In this document: one piece after another, positions 53,255 to 59,922 of the stretch
Numbering within the stretch: the stretch's first letter is position 1
Layout: the number at the start of each line of letters is the position of its first letter
NCBI RefSeq assembly: GCF_002128425.1
Contig: NZ_NESS01000009.1
Coordinates: forward strand, 88,117 to 152,116
Direction: 5' to 3'
Origin: Gottfriedia acidiceleris
GTDB taxonomy: Bacteria > Bacillota > Bacilli > Bacillales > Bacillaceae_G
DNA: 64,000 nucleotides
The notes under the pieces: model-generated
Database searches by the model: none
What the model was told of the DNA's origin: nothing
The model's input: only the letters and a program-made list of their open reading frames with translations
Position numbers and translations under genes: made by a program

Positions 53255-53710
53255 ATGAGACTTCGCTCACCAATGCCAGAATTAAACGGTGCAACAACAG
53301 TATTAAATGGAGAAATTCAAAAGGAAAACCTAATTGGTGACAAACCAACATTAATTCATTTTTGGTCTGTTAGTTGCCATTTATGTAAAGTAGCAATGCC
53401 AAACGTAAATGCTTTTAGAGATGAATATAAAGATCGATTAAATGTAGTAAGCGTTCATATGCCAAGATCTGAAGATGATTTAGATCTAGATAAAATTAAA
53501 GAAGTTGCCGAAGAACACGGAATTACACAAACAATTTTAGTTGATAACCAACATACAATTACAGATGCTTTTGAAAATAAATATGTACCATCATATTACG
53601 TATTTGATAAAACAGGTGTATTACGCCATTTCCAAGCTGGAGAAGGCGGAATGCCAATGTTAGAAAAGCGTGTTAATCGTGTACTAGATGAAGCGGCGAA
53701 AGTAGAATAG
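53255..53710 (+). CDS. ykuV: Thiol-disulfide oxidoreductase YkuV
   Basis: A 151-residue TlpA/thioredoxin-like protein with the redox motif CHLC (Cys41, Cys44) in HFWSVSCHLCKVAMP; cis-Pro in YVPSYYVFD. There is no signal peptide, so it works in the cytosol, as known for B. subtilis YkuV. AGGAGG lies upstream of the ATG. It follows ykuU as in B. subtilis. Confidence 0.9.
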   Translation: MRLRSPMPELNGATTVLNGEIQKENLIGDKPTLIHFWSVSCHLCKVAMPNVNAFRDEYKDRLNVVSVHMPRSEDDLDLDKIKEVAEEHGITQTILVDNQHTITDAFENKYVPSYYVFDKTGVLRHFQAGEGGMPMLEKRVNRVLDEAAKVE

Positions 53711-53730
53711 TTTTTAAATTATCATTACGT

Positions 53731-53758
53731 AGGAGACTTTTTTTAAGGTCTCTTTTTT
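53731..53758 (+). terminator. Terminator after ykuV
   Basis: GAGAC/GTCTC stem with a T-rich loop and eight T. Confidence 0.75.
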
Positions 53759-53867
53759 TGGATTTCGGTAATCTTCATCTTGAAACTAGTAGAAAGAGTA
53801 GTTTGTAGGTATAATTAAAGAAAACTAATCTTTAGTTTAAGGAATTATTCTGTAGGAGGAAAAAAGT

Positions 53868-54902
53868 TTGGAAATTCAAACAATCGCAATCTTTATCTTA
53901 TGGTTGTTTTTATATGCCTACATGATTATTGCTTCAATTGATTTTGGTGCAGGATTTTATGCGTTTTATACGATTACAACTAAGGAAGAACCAAAGTTAA
54001 TTGGCTTAATAAATCGACATCTTTCATCTATTTGGGAGCTTGCTACATTATTTTTTATTTTCTTCTTTGTAGGTGTAGTTGGTATATTCCCAAGGGTAGC
54101 ATACTATTATGGAGTTCCACTATTGGTTCCAGGTAGTGTAGCGATGATTTTTTTAGCAATAAGGGGATCATTTTATACTTTTCAGCAATATGGAGGAAAT
54201 AGGAGTAAGTTCTTTTTAATTTTGTACGGGGCGACAAGTCTATTAATACCTGTTACATTATCTACTGTTTTAACAATTTCAGAAGGTGGATTTATTATTG
54301 AGAATGGAACAGATATACGATTTTACCCATTTAAATTAATTACGAATTCTTATTCTCTATCCGTTATGTTATTAGCTGTATGTTCAGTCCTATTTATTAG
54401 TGCAATGTTTTTAATTTATTCTGCAAACCTAATAAATGATTCGGAATCGGAAATTAAATTAAGAAATTATGTACTAGTCTGGTCATTGCCAACTATTATT
54501 TCGAGTATCATCGTATTTTTGTCAATGAAGTTACATAATAAAGTTCATTTTGATCGAATGCATAATGTATGGGAATTTTTTCTTATATCATTGATTTGTT
54601 TTTGTATAGCGATTTATTTTGTTATAAAAAGAAAAAGATATGGTTTAGCGTTTATTTTAGTATTATTGCAATATTTCTTCGCTTTTTTTGGGTATGGAAT
54701 AAGTCATTTACCATTTATTTTATATCCTTATCTGAGAATCGAAACAAGTTTTGCTAAGAGTAGTTTGGCAATCGTACTAATTATTCTGTTTGTTTTATTT
54801 TTCATCTTATTTACTGTATATTTTATATTTTTAGTTCTTAATAAACCTTTTTTTATGAAAGTCTTTTTAAAAAGTAATGAAAAAAATGACTTTCAAGATT
54901 AA
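53868..54902 (+). CDS. Cytochrome bd oxidase subunit II-like protein (unpartnered)
   Basis: A 344-residue membrane protein with eight to nine transmembrane helices. It resembles CydB/YthB: start AIFILWLFLYAYMIIASIDFGAGF has the conserved GAG-type N-terminal motif, and INRHLSSIWELATLF follows. Subunit II has no haems by itself; its partner CydA (haems b558, b595, d) is not encoded next to it, unlike in cydAB and ythAB. AGGAGGA lies 8 bases before the TTG start. It is either complemented by a distant cydA or has a different role. Confidence 0.8.
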   Translation: MEIQTIAIFILWLFLYAYMIIASIDFGAGFYAFYTITTKEEPKLIGLINRHLSSIWELATLFFIFFFVGVVGIFPRVAYYYGVPLLVPGSVAMIFLAIRGSFYTFQQYGGNRSKFFLILYGATSLLIPVTLSTVLTISEGGFIIENGTDIRFYPFKLITNSYSLSVMLLAVCSVLFISAMFLIYSANLINDSESEIKLRNYVLVWSLPTIISSIIVFLSMKLHNKVHFDRMHNVWEFFLISLICFCIAIYFVIKRKRYGLAFILVLLQYFFAFFGYGISHLPFILYPYLRIETSFAKSSLAIVLIILFVLFFILFTVYFIFLVLNKPFFMKVFLKSNEKNDFQD

Positions 54903-54944
54903 TAATATAAAGAATCAAGTTTTTATTACTTTGTTCTACACACT

Positions 54945-54977
54945 CAAACCACAAGTTTTAAATTTTGTGGTTTTTTA
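54945..54977 (+). terminator. Terminator after the CydB-like gene
   Basis: AAACCACAA/TTGTGGTTTTTT. Confidence 0.85.
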
Positions 54978-54981
54978 TTTA

Positions 54982-55010
54982 GGCTCTGTTATAAAAGATT
55001 GTTGATTTAT
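54982..55010 (+). repeat. Isolated copy of the GGCTCTGTTA end sequence
   Basis: GGCTCTGTTATAAAAG and following bases match 23 of 29 bases of the left end of the cassette at 59009-59851, in the same orientation. It marks the left side of the accessory stretch. Confidence 0.6.
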
Positions 55011-55030
55011 ATGTCTACTTGACAGGGTTA

Positions 55031-55057
55031 AGTCCATTCGGTGGGCTTTTTTTATTG
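55031..55057 (+). terminator. Weak terminator
   Basis: AAGTCC/GGGCTT with seven T. No gene ends just before it, so it may be a relic or a leader element. Confidence 0.5.
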
Positions 55058-55177
55058 CACTAACTGGCAGCTTAGTTGAAAAAGGGTATTAAAAAAGTGG
55101 ATATTTTTGGTAAAATAGTAAGTATAGAAATAAAATATTGAGTAATAAAAAAATGAATAATTACCAAGGGGATATTT

Positions 55178-55606
55178 ATGATTTTAAACTCAGAGTGTTT
55201 AGGTTGCAGACTATCTAACCAACTTGAAACAGTGAATATTGTATATGAAAATGAGTATGTTTGTTGCATTTTGGACATTGAACCTTTTAATGAGGGACAT
55301 ACTTTAATTCTTCCGAAAAAACATTTTTTAGATACCGAAGAATTAGATGTTGAAACAGCAAATGCTATTATGAAAGCATCTATGACCATTTCAAAGGCAC
55401 TAAAAAAATTATTTCAACCTGATGGTATTACTATTTGTCAAAACGGTGGAAAATTCAACGACTTGACGCATTATCATATGCACGTCATACCGAGGTTTGT
55501 AGGAGAACCATTTTACTATGAGGAACAAAAAGATAATATCAAAGAAAAGGCTAAATTTATAGAAACGAAAAATAGGTTAAAAGATATGATCGAAAAGTTA
55601 ATATAA
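55178..55606 (+). CDS. HIT-family nucleotide hydrolase/transferase
   Basis: A 142-residue HIT protein. The catalytic triad of histidines is in HYHMHVIPR (about 100-108); N-terminal CLGC with a later His could bind zinc. IVYENEYVCCILDIEPFNEGHTLILPKKH is the usual start. Substrates are likely dinucleotide or AMP conjugates. AAGGGGAT precedes the ATG. The GNAT gene lies 26 bases downstream. Confidence 0.85.
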   Translation: MILNSECLGCRLSNQLETVNIVYENEYVCCILDIEPFNEGHTLILPKKHFLDTEELDVETANAIMKASMTISKALKKLFQPDGITICQNGGKFNDLTHYHMHVIPRFVGEPFYYEEQKDNIKEKAKFIETKNRLKDMIEKLI

Positions 55607-55631
55607 ATTTTATATATAGAAGAGGGATCTT

Positions 55632-56189
55632 ATGGAAGTTGAAAAATTTTTTACGAATTTGCCTAAATTAGAAACTAATCGTCTTATTCTTAGAAAACTT
55701 ACAAAAGATGATATTGAAGAAATGTTTTTGTATGGTTCAAATGAAGAAGTATCTAAATATGTATCTTGGGAAACACATAAAACTTTATCAGACACGAAAA
55801 AATTTATTGACTTTGTGCTAAATAAATATGAAAACAGCCAGGTTGCCCTATGGGGAATACAGTATAAGGGAAATGGGAAACTGATTGGAACAATCGATTT
55901 TGTTTGGTGGGATCAAAAACATAAAATTGGTGAAATAGGTTATGTCATTTCTCAAGATTATTGGGGAAAGGGTATCATGACAGAAGCTGCAAAAGAAGTT
56001 ATTAAATTTGGATTTGATGAAATGGAATTGATTCGTATTCAGGCAAGATGTTTTGTAGAAAATATCGGTTCATCACGCGTAATGGAAAAAGTAGGAATGT
56101 CATTTGAAGGAATTATAAGAAAAGGGATGTTTGTCAAAGGCAAACATCAAGATCTAAAAATGTACTCTATATTAAACAATGAAATTTAA
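55632..56189 (+). CDS. GNAT-family acetyltransferase (RimJ/RimL-like)
   Basis: A 185-residue N-acetyltransferase. LETNRLILRKLTKDDIEEMF opens the fold, GEIGYVISQDYWGKGIMTEA is the acetyl-CoA loop, and FVENIGSSRVMEKVGMSFEG closes it. This is the ribosomal-protein Ala acetyltransferase type; many relatives act on small molecules. AGAGGGAT upstream of the ATG. Substrate unknown. Confidence 0.85.
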   Translation: MEVEKFFTNLPKLETNRLILRKLTKDDIEEMFLYGSNEEVSKYVSWETHKTLSDTKKFIDFVLNKYENSQVALWGIQYKGNGKLIGTIDFVWWDQKHKIGEIGYVISQDYWGKGIMTEAAKEVIKFGFDEMELIRIQARCFVENIGSSRVMEKVGMSFEGIIRKGMFVKGKHQDLKMYSILNNEI

Positions 56190-56210
56190 AAACGTATTAC
56201 AACTCCTCAG

Positions 56211-56267
56211 TCAACAAAAGCATGCGTTAGTTGAACATTCAGATCGACCGTATAGTCGATTTTTTTA
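56211..56267 (-). repeat. Palindromic repeat copy A with adjoining hairpin
   Basis: TCAACAAAAGCATGCG and TTAGTTGA form a near-palindrome around GCATGC; an ATCGAC/GTCGAT hairpin with a T run follows (terminator of the GNAT gene). On the minus strand the 57 bases align with copy D at 59719-59774. Confidence 0.75.
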
Positions 56268-56350
56268 TTTGGAAAAAAAGTCAAATAGAAAGTAGTATAA
56301 GGAATACTTGAAGACCTCTTAATTGGATATAAAACTTTAAATATTTTTTT

Positions 56351-56379
56351 TGAAACGTTTTGAAGTAGTTAACAGTCTA
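56351..56379 (+). promoter_or_regulatory. Putative ECF-sigma autoregulatory promoter
   Basis: -35 TGAAAC (56351-56356) and AGTCTA (56374-56379), 17-base spacer, close to the ECF pattern TGAAAC-N16-CGTCTA; it lies 27 bases before the sigma gene. Confidence 0.5.
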
Positions 56380-56405
56380 ATTATTGTAAGGATAGGAGGG
56401 GTGAC

Positions 56406-56924
56406 ATGTTTTTGCAAAATAAAATTAATAAAGCAAAAAAGGGAGACAGTAAAGCATTTCAAGAGTTAATCGAAGAAGAGAAAGCTAAACTATATCGTAC
56501 TGCGTATTTGTATGTTAAAGATGAAAATGATGCATTAGATATTGTTCAAGAAACTGTTTATAAAGCTTATATATCTATTAAAAAGGTAAAAGAAGTACAA
56601 CATTTTTCAACATGGTTGACTCGAATCTTAATTAATAATGCGCTTGATTTTTTGAAGAAAAAAAGTAGACTCATTCCAATTGATAGTTGGGATAATTCTT
56701 CACTTGTCAGAGAGGAGCAACACGAAGAAAATATGGATCTTCTTCATGCAATAGATCAACTAAAGCCAAGATATAAAACAGTGATTATTCTTCGGTATTA
56801 CAATGATTACACGATTAAACAAATTGCTGAAACGCTGAAATGTCCAGAGGGGACTGTGAAAACAAACTTACATCGAGCACTTAGTAAATTAAAAGTTGAT
56901 CTGCGAGAGGAGTATATCCAATGA
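56406..56924 (+). CDS. ECF sigma factor
   Basis: A 172-residue sigma-70 of the extracytoplasmic type. Region 2 (about 12-80): LYRTAYLYVKDENDALDIVQETVYKAY and FSTWLTRILINNALDFLKK; region 4 (about 105-165): LKPRYKTVIILRYYNDYTIKQIAETL and GTVKTNLHRALSKLK. It should bind RNA polymerase and be held by the membrane protein encoded next. Similar to the SigV/SigM style; a specific name is not justified. The GGAGGGG site lies upstream of the ATG. The stop overlaps the anti-sigma ATG by four bases. Confidence 0.9.
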   Translation: MFLQNKINKAKKGDSKAFQELIEEEKAKLYRTAYLYVKDENDALDIVQETVYKAYISIKKVKEVQHFSTWLTRILINNALDFLKKKSRLIPIDSWDNSSLVREEQHEENMDLLHAIDQLKPRYKTVIILRYYNDYTIKQIAETLKCPEGTVKTNLHRALSKLKVDLREEYIQ

Positions 56925-57937
56925 ATGATTTCTCATCTAAATTGAAAAAAGAAATTCAGAACATTCAAGTTCCCAAAGATAAATTAAATACTGCAATCGA
57001 AGCTGGAATCAAGAAAGGAAAAAGAAAAAGTAAGCGTGGATATCAGTTTATTTACTTTAGTAGTGCGGCTGTATTAATGTTTGGTATTTTAGTCAGCTCA
57101 GCATTTATTTCTCCTACTATGGCGGAAGTAGTTTCTAAAATTCCTTATCTCAATCTTATTTTTAAATCTAAATCTTTAGACATGATAATATGGGATAAGC
57201 TGAATGAAAAAAGTTATAAAGTAAGTAGTGTAGGGGTTAGTTATACACCAAAGAAATCAATTCAGATAAGCTTAGAGGGTTCTGACCAATATTATGATGA
57301 GGTAAAAAACGAGGTCAAAAAGACAGTGAATGAAGTTTTGCAATCAAAAGGATACGATTCATATGCCATTAAAATTACTCAACAAAAAAACTTCAAAGAT
57401 TACGAGTTAAACGAAGAAGAAAAGAAAGAAAAAAATTTACTTGAAAGTGAAGTTGCAAAAACATTAAAACAATTGAAGTATACATTTGATTCCGTATTTG
57501 TTGATCCAACGGAAAAGTCCATTTTTATTAATATAGTTGGTTCTAAAGATTATTATAAAGAAGTAACAAAAGATGTTCAGAAAGTAGCTTTTGAAACAGC
57601 TAAAACAAATCATTATCCTGGTTATAAAATAAAAGTAACTAGATTAACCGTAGAAATTAGTAAACCTGATAAAGGTGGTCTAATTGTACCTGTAATTTCT
57701 GAAGGACTGATGTCAAAAAAAGAATTTAAAGTTACAGGAGTCGGCTATAAAAGTAAACCACTTAAAATTATTATTAGAACTTCCATAAAAAGTTCTGATC
57801 CATTAGCTAAAAATCTTGGAGAAGAAATCGAAACAGAAATTAATGAGTTTCTAAAATCAAAGGATATCTCATCTGTATTAGGTGATGAAAAATATGAAAT
57901 TATTATTTATAGTAAAGATAAAAATAAAATAAATTAA
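56921..57937 (+). CDS. Membrane anti-sigma factor with three repeated outer domains
   Basis: A 338-residue single-pass protein. A short basic cytosolic part (1-40) is followed by a transmembrane helix (about 41-63) and a large outer region. Three related modules are seen: about 103-153 (SIQISLEGSDQYYDEVKNEV), 191-241 (SIFINIVGSKDYYKEVTKDV) and 273-330 (PLKIIIRTSIKSSDPLAKNL). Each has beta strand, helix, beta strand. No zinc HxxxCxxC motif is present in the N-terminal part. It resembles DUF4179/DUF4030-type partners of Bacillus ECF sigma factors as far as I recall. The signal sensed is unknown. Confidence 0.8.
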   Translation: MNDFSSKLKKEIQNIQVPKDKLNTAIEAGIKKGKRKSKRGYQFIYFSSAAVLMFGILVSSAFISPTMAEVVSKIPYLNLIFKSKSLDMIIWDKLNEKSYKVSSVGVSYTPKKSIQISLEGSDQYYDEVKNEVKKTVNEVLQSKGYDSYAIKITQQKNFKDYELNEEEKKEKNLLESEVAKTLKQLKYTFDSVFVDPTEKSIFINIVGSKDYYKEVTKDVQKVAFETAKTNHYPGYKIKVTRLTVEISKPDKGGLIVPVISEGLMSKKEFKVTGVGYKSKPLKIIIRTSIKSSDPLAKNLGEEIETEINEFLKSKDISSVLGDEKYEIIIYSKDKNKIN

Positions 57938-57994
57938 ATTAAATAAGTTGTAAACTTGCCGCTCATTATCCATCATTGAGTTTTAAATACACTT

Positions 57995-58020
57995 GTTCAA
58001 CTAAGGCATGCTTTAGTTGT
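57995..58020 (+). repeat. Palindromic repeat copy B
   Basis: GTTCAACTAAGGCATGCTTT followed by AGTTGT, nearly palindromic about GCATGC. Confidence 0.75.
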
Positions 58021-58027
58021 ATAACAC

Positions 58028-58053
58028 CAAAGGCTGTTATGGCGCCTTTTTGC
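58028..58053 (+). terminator. Terminator after the anti-sigma gene
   Basis: AAAGGC/GCGCCTTT with a short loop and T-rich tail, 90 bases after the stop. Confidence 0.6.
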
Positions 58054-58373
58054 TCTAAATGTCAGGGTAGTTTTTTAGAGTGATGAATAAATAGGATAAT
58101 TTGCTTTGGATATTTGAAGGAAACTACTGTTAAAATAAAAAAAATTGGTACTTTAATTTATTTTTTTTCCTTTTTATTAGTTTTTCCTGTGACTTTACCT
58201 TTGTATATGGTAATTGGAATGGGGTCGCGGGGGGACCTACCCTTGAAGCCTTGATTTTTGGACATTGATTAATAACCTTCTTTCCTAGAGAATGTAATTA
58301 TCATTTCTAAAAGCGAGGTTTTTTAACGGAAAAAGTTGTGAAAAATCATATCTTGAATAAAGGGGGTTTTTCT
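58054..58373 (+). other. Intergenic region before the CwlJ-like gene
   Basis: 320 bases; mostly AT-rich with long T runs (58150-58180) and a sudden GC patch GGGGTCGCGGGGGGACC near 58220-58236 that resembles nothing I know. No gene seen. A CATATCTT just before the next gene could be part of a sporulation promoter. Confidence 0.35.
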
Positions 58374-58829
58374 ATGACTCGAATAAAATACAATCAAAGT
58401 GATGTTGAATTATTGGCAAGATTAATCCGAACTGAAGCGGAAGCGGAAGGACAAAGGGGGATGTTATCTGTTGGTGCTGTCGTGATAAATCGAGCCTTGG
58501 TCAAGTGTTCAGATTTCAAAAATGTTGATACAATTCGAGAGGTCATTTATCAATATCATGGGAGCGACGCTTCCTTCGACGCGATTCAATCGCCATCTTT
58601 TTATCAAAGAGCGAAAGAGCCTTATTTGAAGCTTGCTAGACAATGTATACAGAATTGGCGACTATATCCTGCTGTGTATTCTTTGTGGTATTTCAATCCA
58701 TCGGGTGCGGGAGTTCAAAATACCCAGTGTCCACCTAAATGGTATGGTCAGCCTTATGCGGGAGTTTGGAAGAATCATTGCTTTTATGAGCCGACTGGGG
58801 CGGAATGTGCGGAAATTTACAAAATATAA
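58374..58829 (+). CDS. cwlJ: CwlJ-like spore cortex hydrolase
   Basis: A 151-residue member of the SleB/CwlJ hydrolase_2 family. LLARLIRTEAEAEGQRGMLS holds the catalytic Glu; NRALVKCSDFKNVDTIREVI, FYQRAKE, SLWYFNPSG and HCFYEPTGAEC follow in the order of CwlJ (about 142 residues). CwlJ has no signal peptide and is placed in the coat to cut cortex peptidoglycan in germination; none is seen here either. AAAGGGGG precedes the ATG at 58374 by 9 bases. Its usual partner gerQ is not adjacent. It lies in an accessory region, so it may be an extra copy. Confidence 0.82.
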   Translation: MTRIKYNQSDVELLARLIRTEAEAEGQRGMLSVGAVVINRALVKCSDFKNVDTIREVIYQYHGSDASFDAIQSPSFYQRAKEPYLKLARQCIQNWRLYPAVYSLWYFNPSGAGVQNTQCPPKWYGQPYAGVWKNHCFYEPTGAECAEIYKI

Positions 58830-58842
58830 AATAAAAAAAATA

Positions 58843-58941
58843 AGTAGCATTGACTATATAGAGTGCTTAAAGAAATTAGATAAGAAATATCCAAATCTTA
58901 AGTTATCAAATGATATTAAAATTGCTGAAGAATGGATGTAA
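58843..58941 (+). pseudogene. 3' remnant of an unidentified gene
   Basis: In-frame coding-like sequence reads SIDYIECLKKLDKKYPNLKL and ends in IAEEWM, TAA at 58939-58941. There is no start codon with a site upstream; it follows the cwlJ stop. The amphipathic, charged content looks like a true protein C-terminus cut off from its 5' part. Confidence 0.4.
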
Positions 58942-58960
58942 GGTTATTAAGATTTAGCTT

Positions 58961-58988
58961 ATGCAACTAACGCATGCGTTCGTTACAT
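58961..58988 (+). repeat. Palindromic repeat copy C
   Basis: ATGCAACTAACGCATGCGTT then CGTTACAT; imperfect palindrome about GCATGC. Confidence 0.7.
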
Positions 58989-59043
58989 AAGAATATTTTT
59001 AATAAGTTGGCTCTGTTAAACTAAAATGTTGATTTTTGCGTAC

Positions 59044-59078
59044 TAAAAAAGACTGTTTTCAATAAGCAGTCTTTTTAA
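59044..59078. terminator. Terminator within the cassette
   Basis: AAAAAAGACTG/CAGTCTTTTTAA; ends the minus-strand cargo gene. Confidence 0.8.
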
Positions 59079-59090
59079 TGCTTATTGAAC

Positions 59091-59630
59091 TTAATTCGTA
59101 TTTATATCTTCTAAACGAATTTCAACTACTTTATCCGCCAACCAAAATTCAATTATTATTTTATTCTTTTTATCAACATATCCTATGATGTTACACCCCT
59201 GCTCGACTCGTTTAAAATAATTTGGTCCATATAAAGAAATAATTTCTTCTTTTGAATTGCCTAATTTTATTCTTTTTATGGTTTCGAGTTCAGAATGACG
59301 TGACATATTATTTATATCACCAATAATAAGTCTTACGATTTCTCCTTTGTTTTTCCCAATTATGATTGAAGCCGTTTCTAATCCGTTGTTCCATAGATAG
59401 TAATCATAAAAATCATTATCTGCTTTTTCCAAAGGTTCTCCAAACCGTTTTGTGAAAGATAAACGATTAATATTATCGTGTAGCCCTACTCTATCGAAGG
59501 TTTCATTCGAAAGGTCTGTGGATTTTACAAATTTTGTATAGAATGGACCGTCTTCAAAGAAACTGTACGATTTAACAATCAAGCAAAATGCAATTAAAAA
59601 AATAAAAACGAAAATAATTTTTTTCTTCAT
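59091..59630 (-). CDS. Cassette cargo: membrane-anchored unknown protein
   Basis: A 179-residue protein with an N-terminal hydrophobic segment (MKKKIIFVFIFLIAFCLIVK, about 4-20) and an outward domain of mixed strands (GNSKEEIISLYGPNYFKRV, VVEIRLEDINTN). The ATG at 59630 follows AGGAGATTAT. Cysteines at 15 and in GCNIIGY are unlikely to form a lipobox. It is the only gene between the inverted ends, and I recognise no family. Confidence 0.65.
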   Translation of the reverse strand: MKKKIIFVFIFLIAFCLIVKSYSFFEDGPFYTKFVKSTDLSNETFDRVGLHDNINRLSFTKRFGEPLEKADNDFYDYYLWNNGLETASIIIGKNKGEIVRLIIGDINNMSRHSELETIKRIKLGNSKEEIISLYGPNYFKRVEQGCNIIGYVDKKNKIIIEFWLADKVVEIRLEDINTN

Positions 59631-59718
59631 ATAATCTCCTAACATTAACCCTAAATGCATATATTTTACCATAAAATTCCAAATAATTATTCAACTATAC
59701 TGCCATTTTGTTGAATAG

Positions 59719-59774
59719 AAAAAATCGACTAAACAGCCGATCATGTAATTCAACTAATGCATTGCTTTAGTTGA
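59719..59774 (+). repeat. Palindromic repeat copy D with adjoining ATCGAC segment
   Basis: AAAAAATCGACTAAACAGCC, GATCATGTAA, then TTCAACTAATGCATTGC and TTTAGTTGA; aligns with copy A on the opposite strand over about 56 bases. Confidence 0.75.
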
Positions 59775-59786
59775 ATAAGAATTAGC

Positions 59787-59819
59787 AAAGACCACAAGAA
59801 TTTGTGGTCTTATTTTTTG
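59787..59819 (+). terminator. Hairpin near the right cassette end
   Basis: AAGACCACAA/TTGTGGTCTT with ATTTTTTG after it. No plus-strand gene ends here. Confidence 0.7.
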
Positions 59820-59859
59820 TTTAAAAATTAACAATTTACTTTAACAGAGCCTTTATTTA

Positions 59860-59912
59860 AAAAAAGGGCTATCTCAAAAGTATTTTGACTTTTAAGATAG
59901 CCCTTTTTAAAT
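59860..59912 (-). terminator. Terminator after rnjA
   Basis: AAAGGGCTATCT pairs with AAGATAGCCCTTTT around an inner CAAAAGT/ACTTTT; T runs on both sides. Confidence 0.85.
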
Positions 59913-59922
59913 GTACTAATTA

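Larger units (their letters stand above)
59009..59851. mobile_element. 843-bp cassette with 29-bp inverted ends
   Basis: Left end GGCTCTGTTAAACTAAAATG (continuing TTGATTTTT) and right end, read inverted, GGCTCTGTTAAAGTAAATTG (continuing TTAATTTTT) agree at 26 of 29 positions. Between them are one minus-strand gene, repeat copy D and two terminators. No transposase is present, so it is like a mobile insertion cassette or MITE with cargo. No equal flanking duplication was found. The GGCTCTGTT start is similar to IS6-family ends. Confidence 0.65.
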
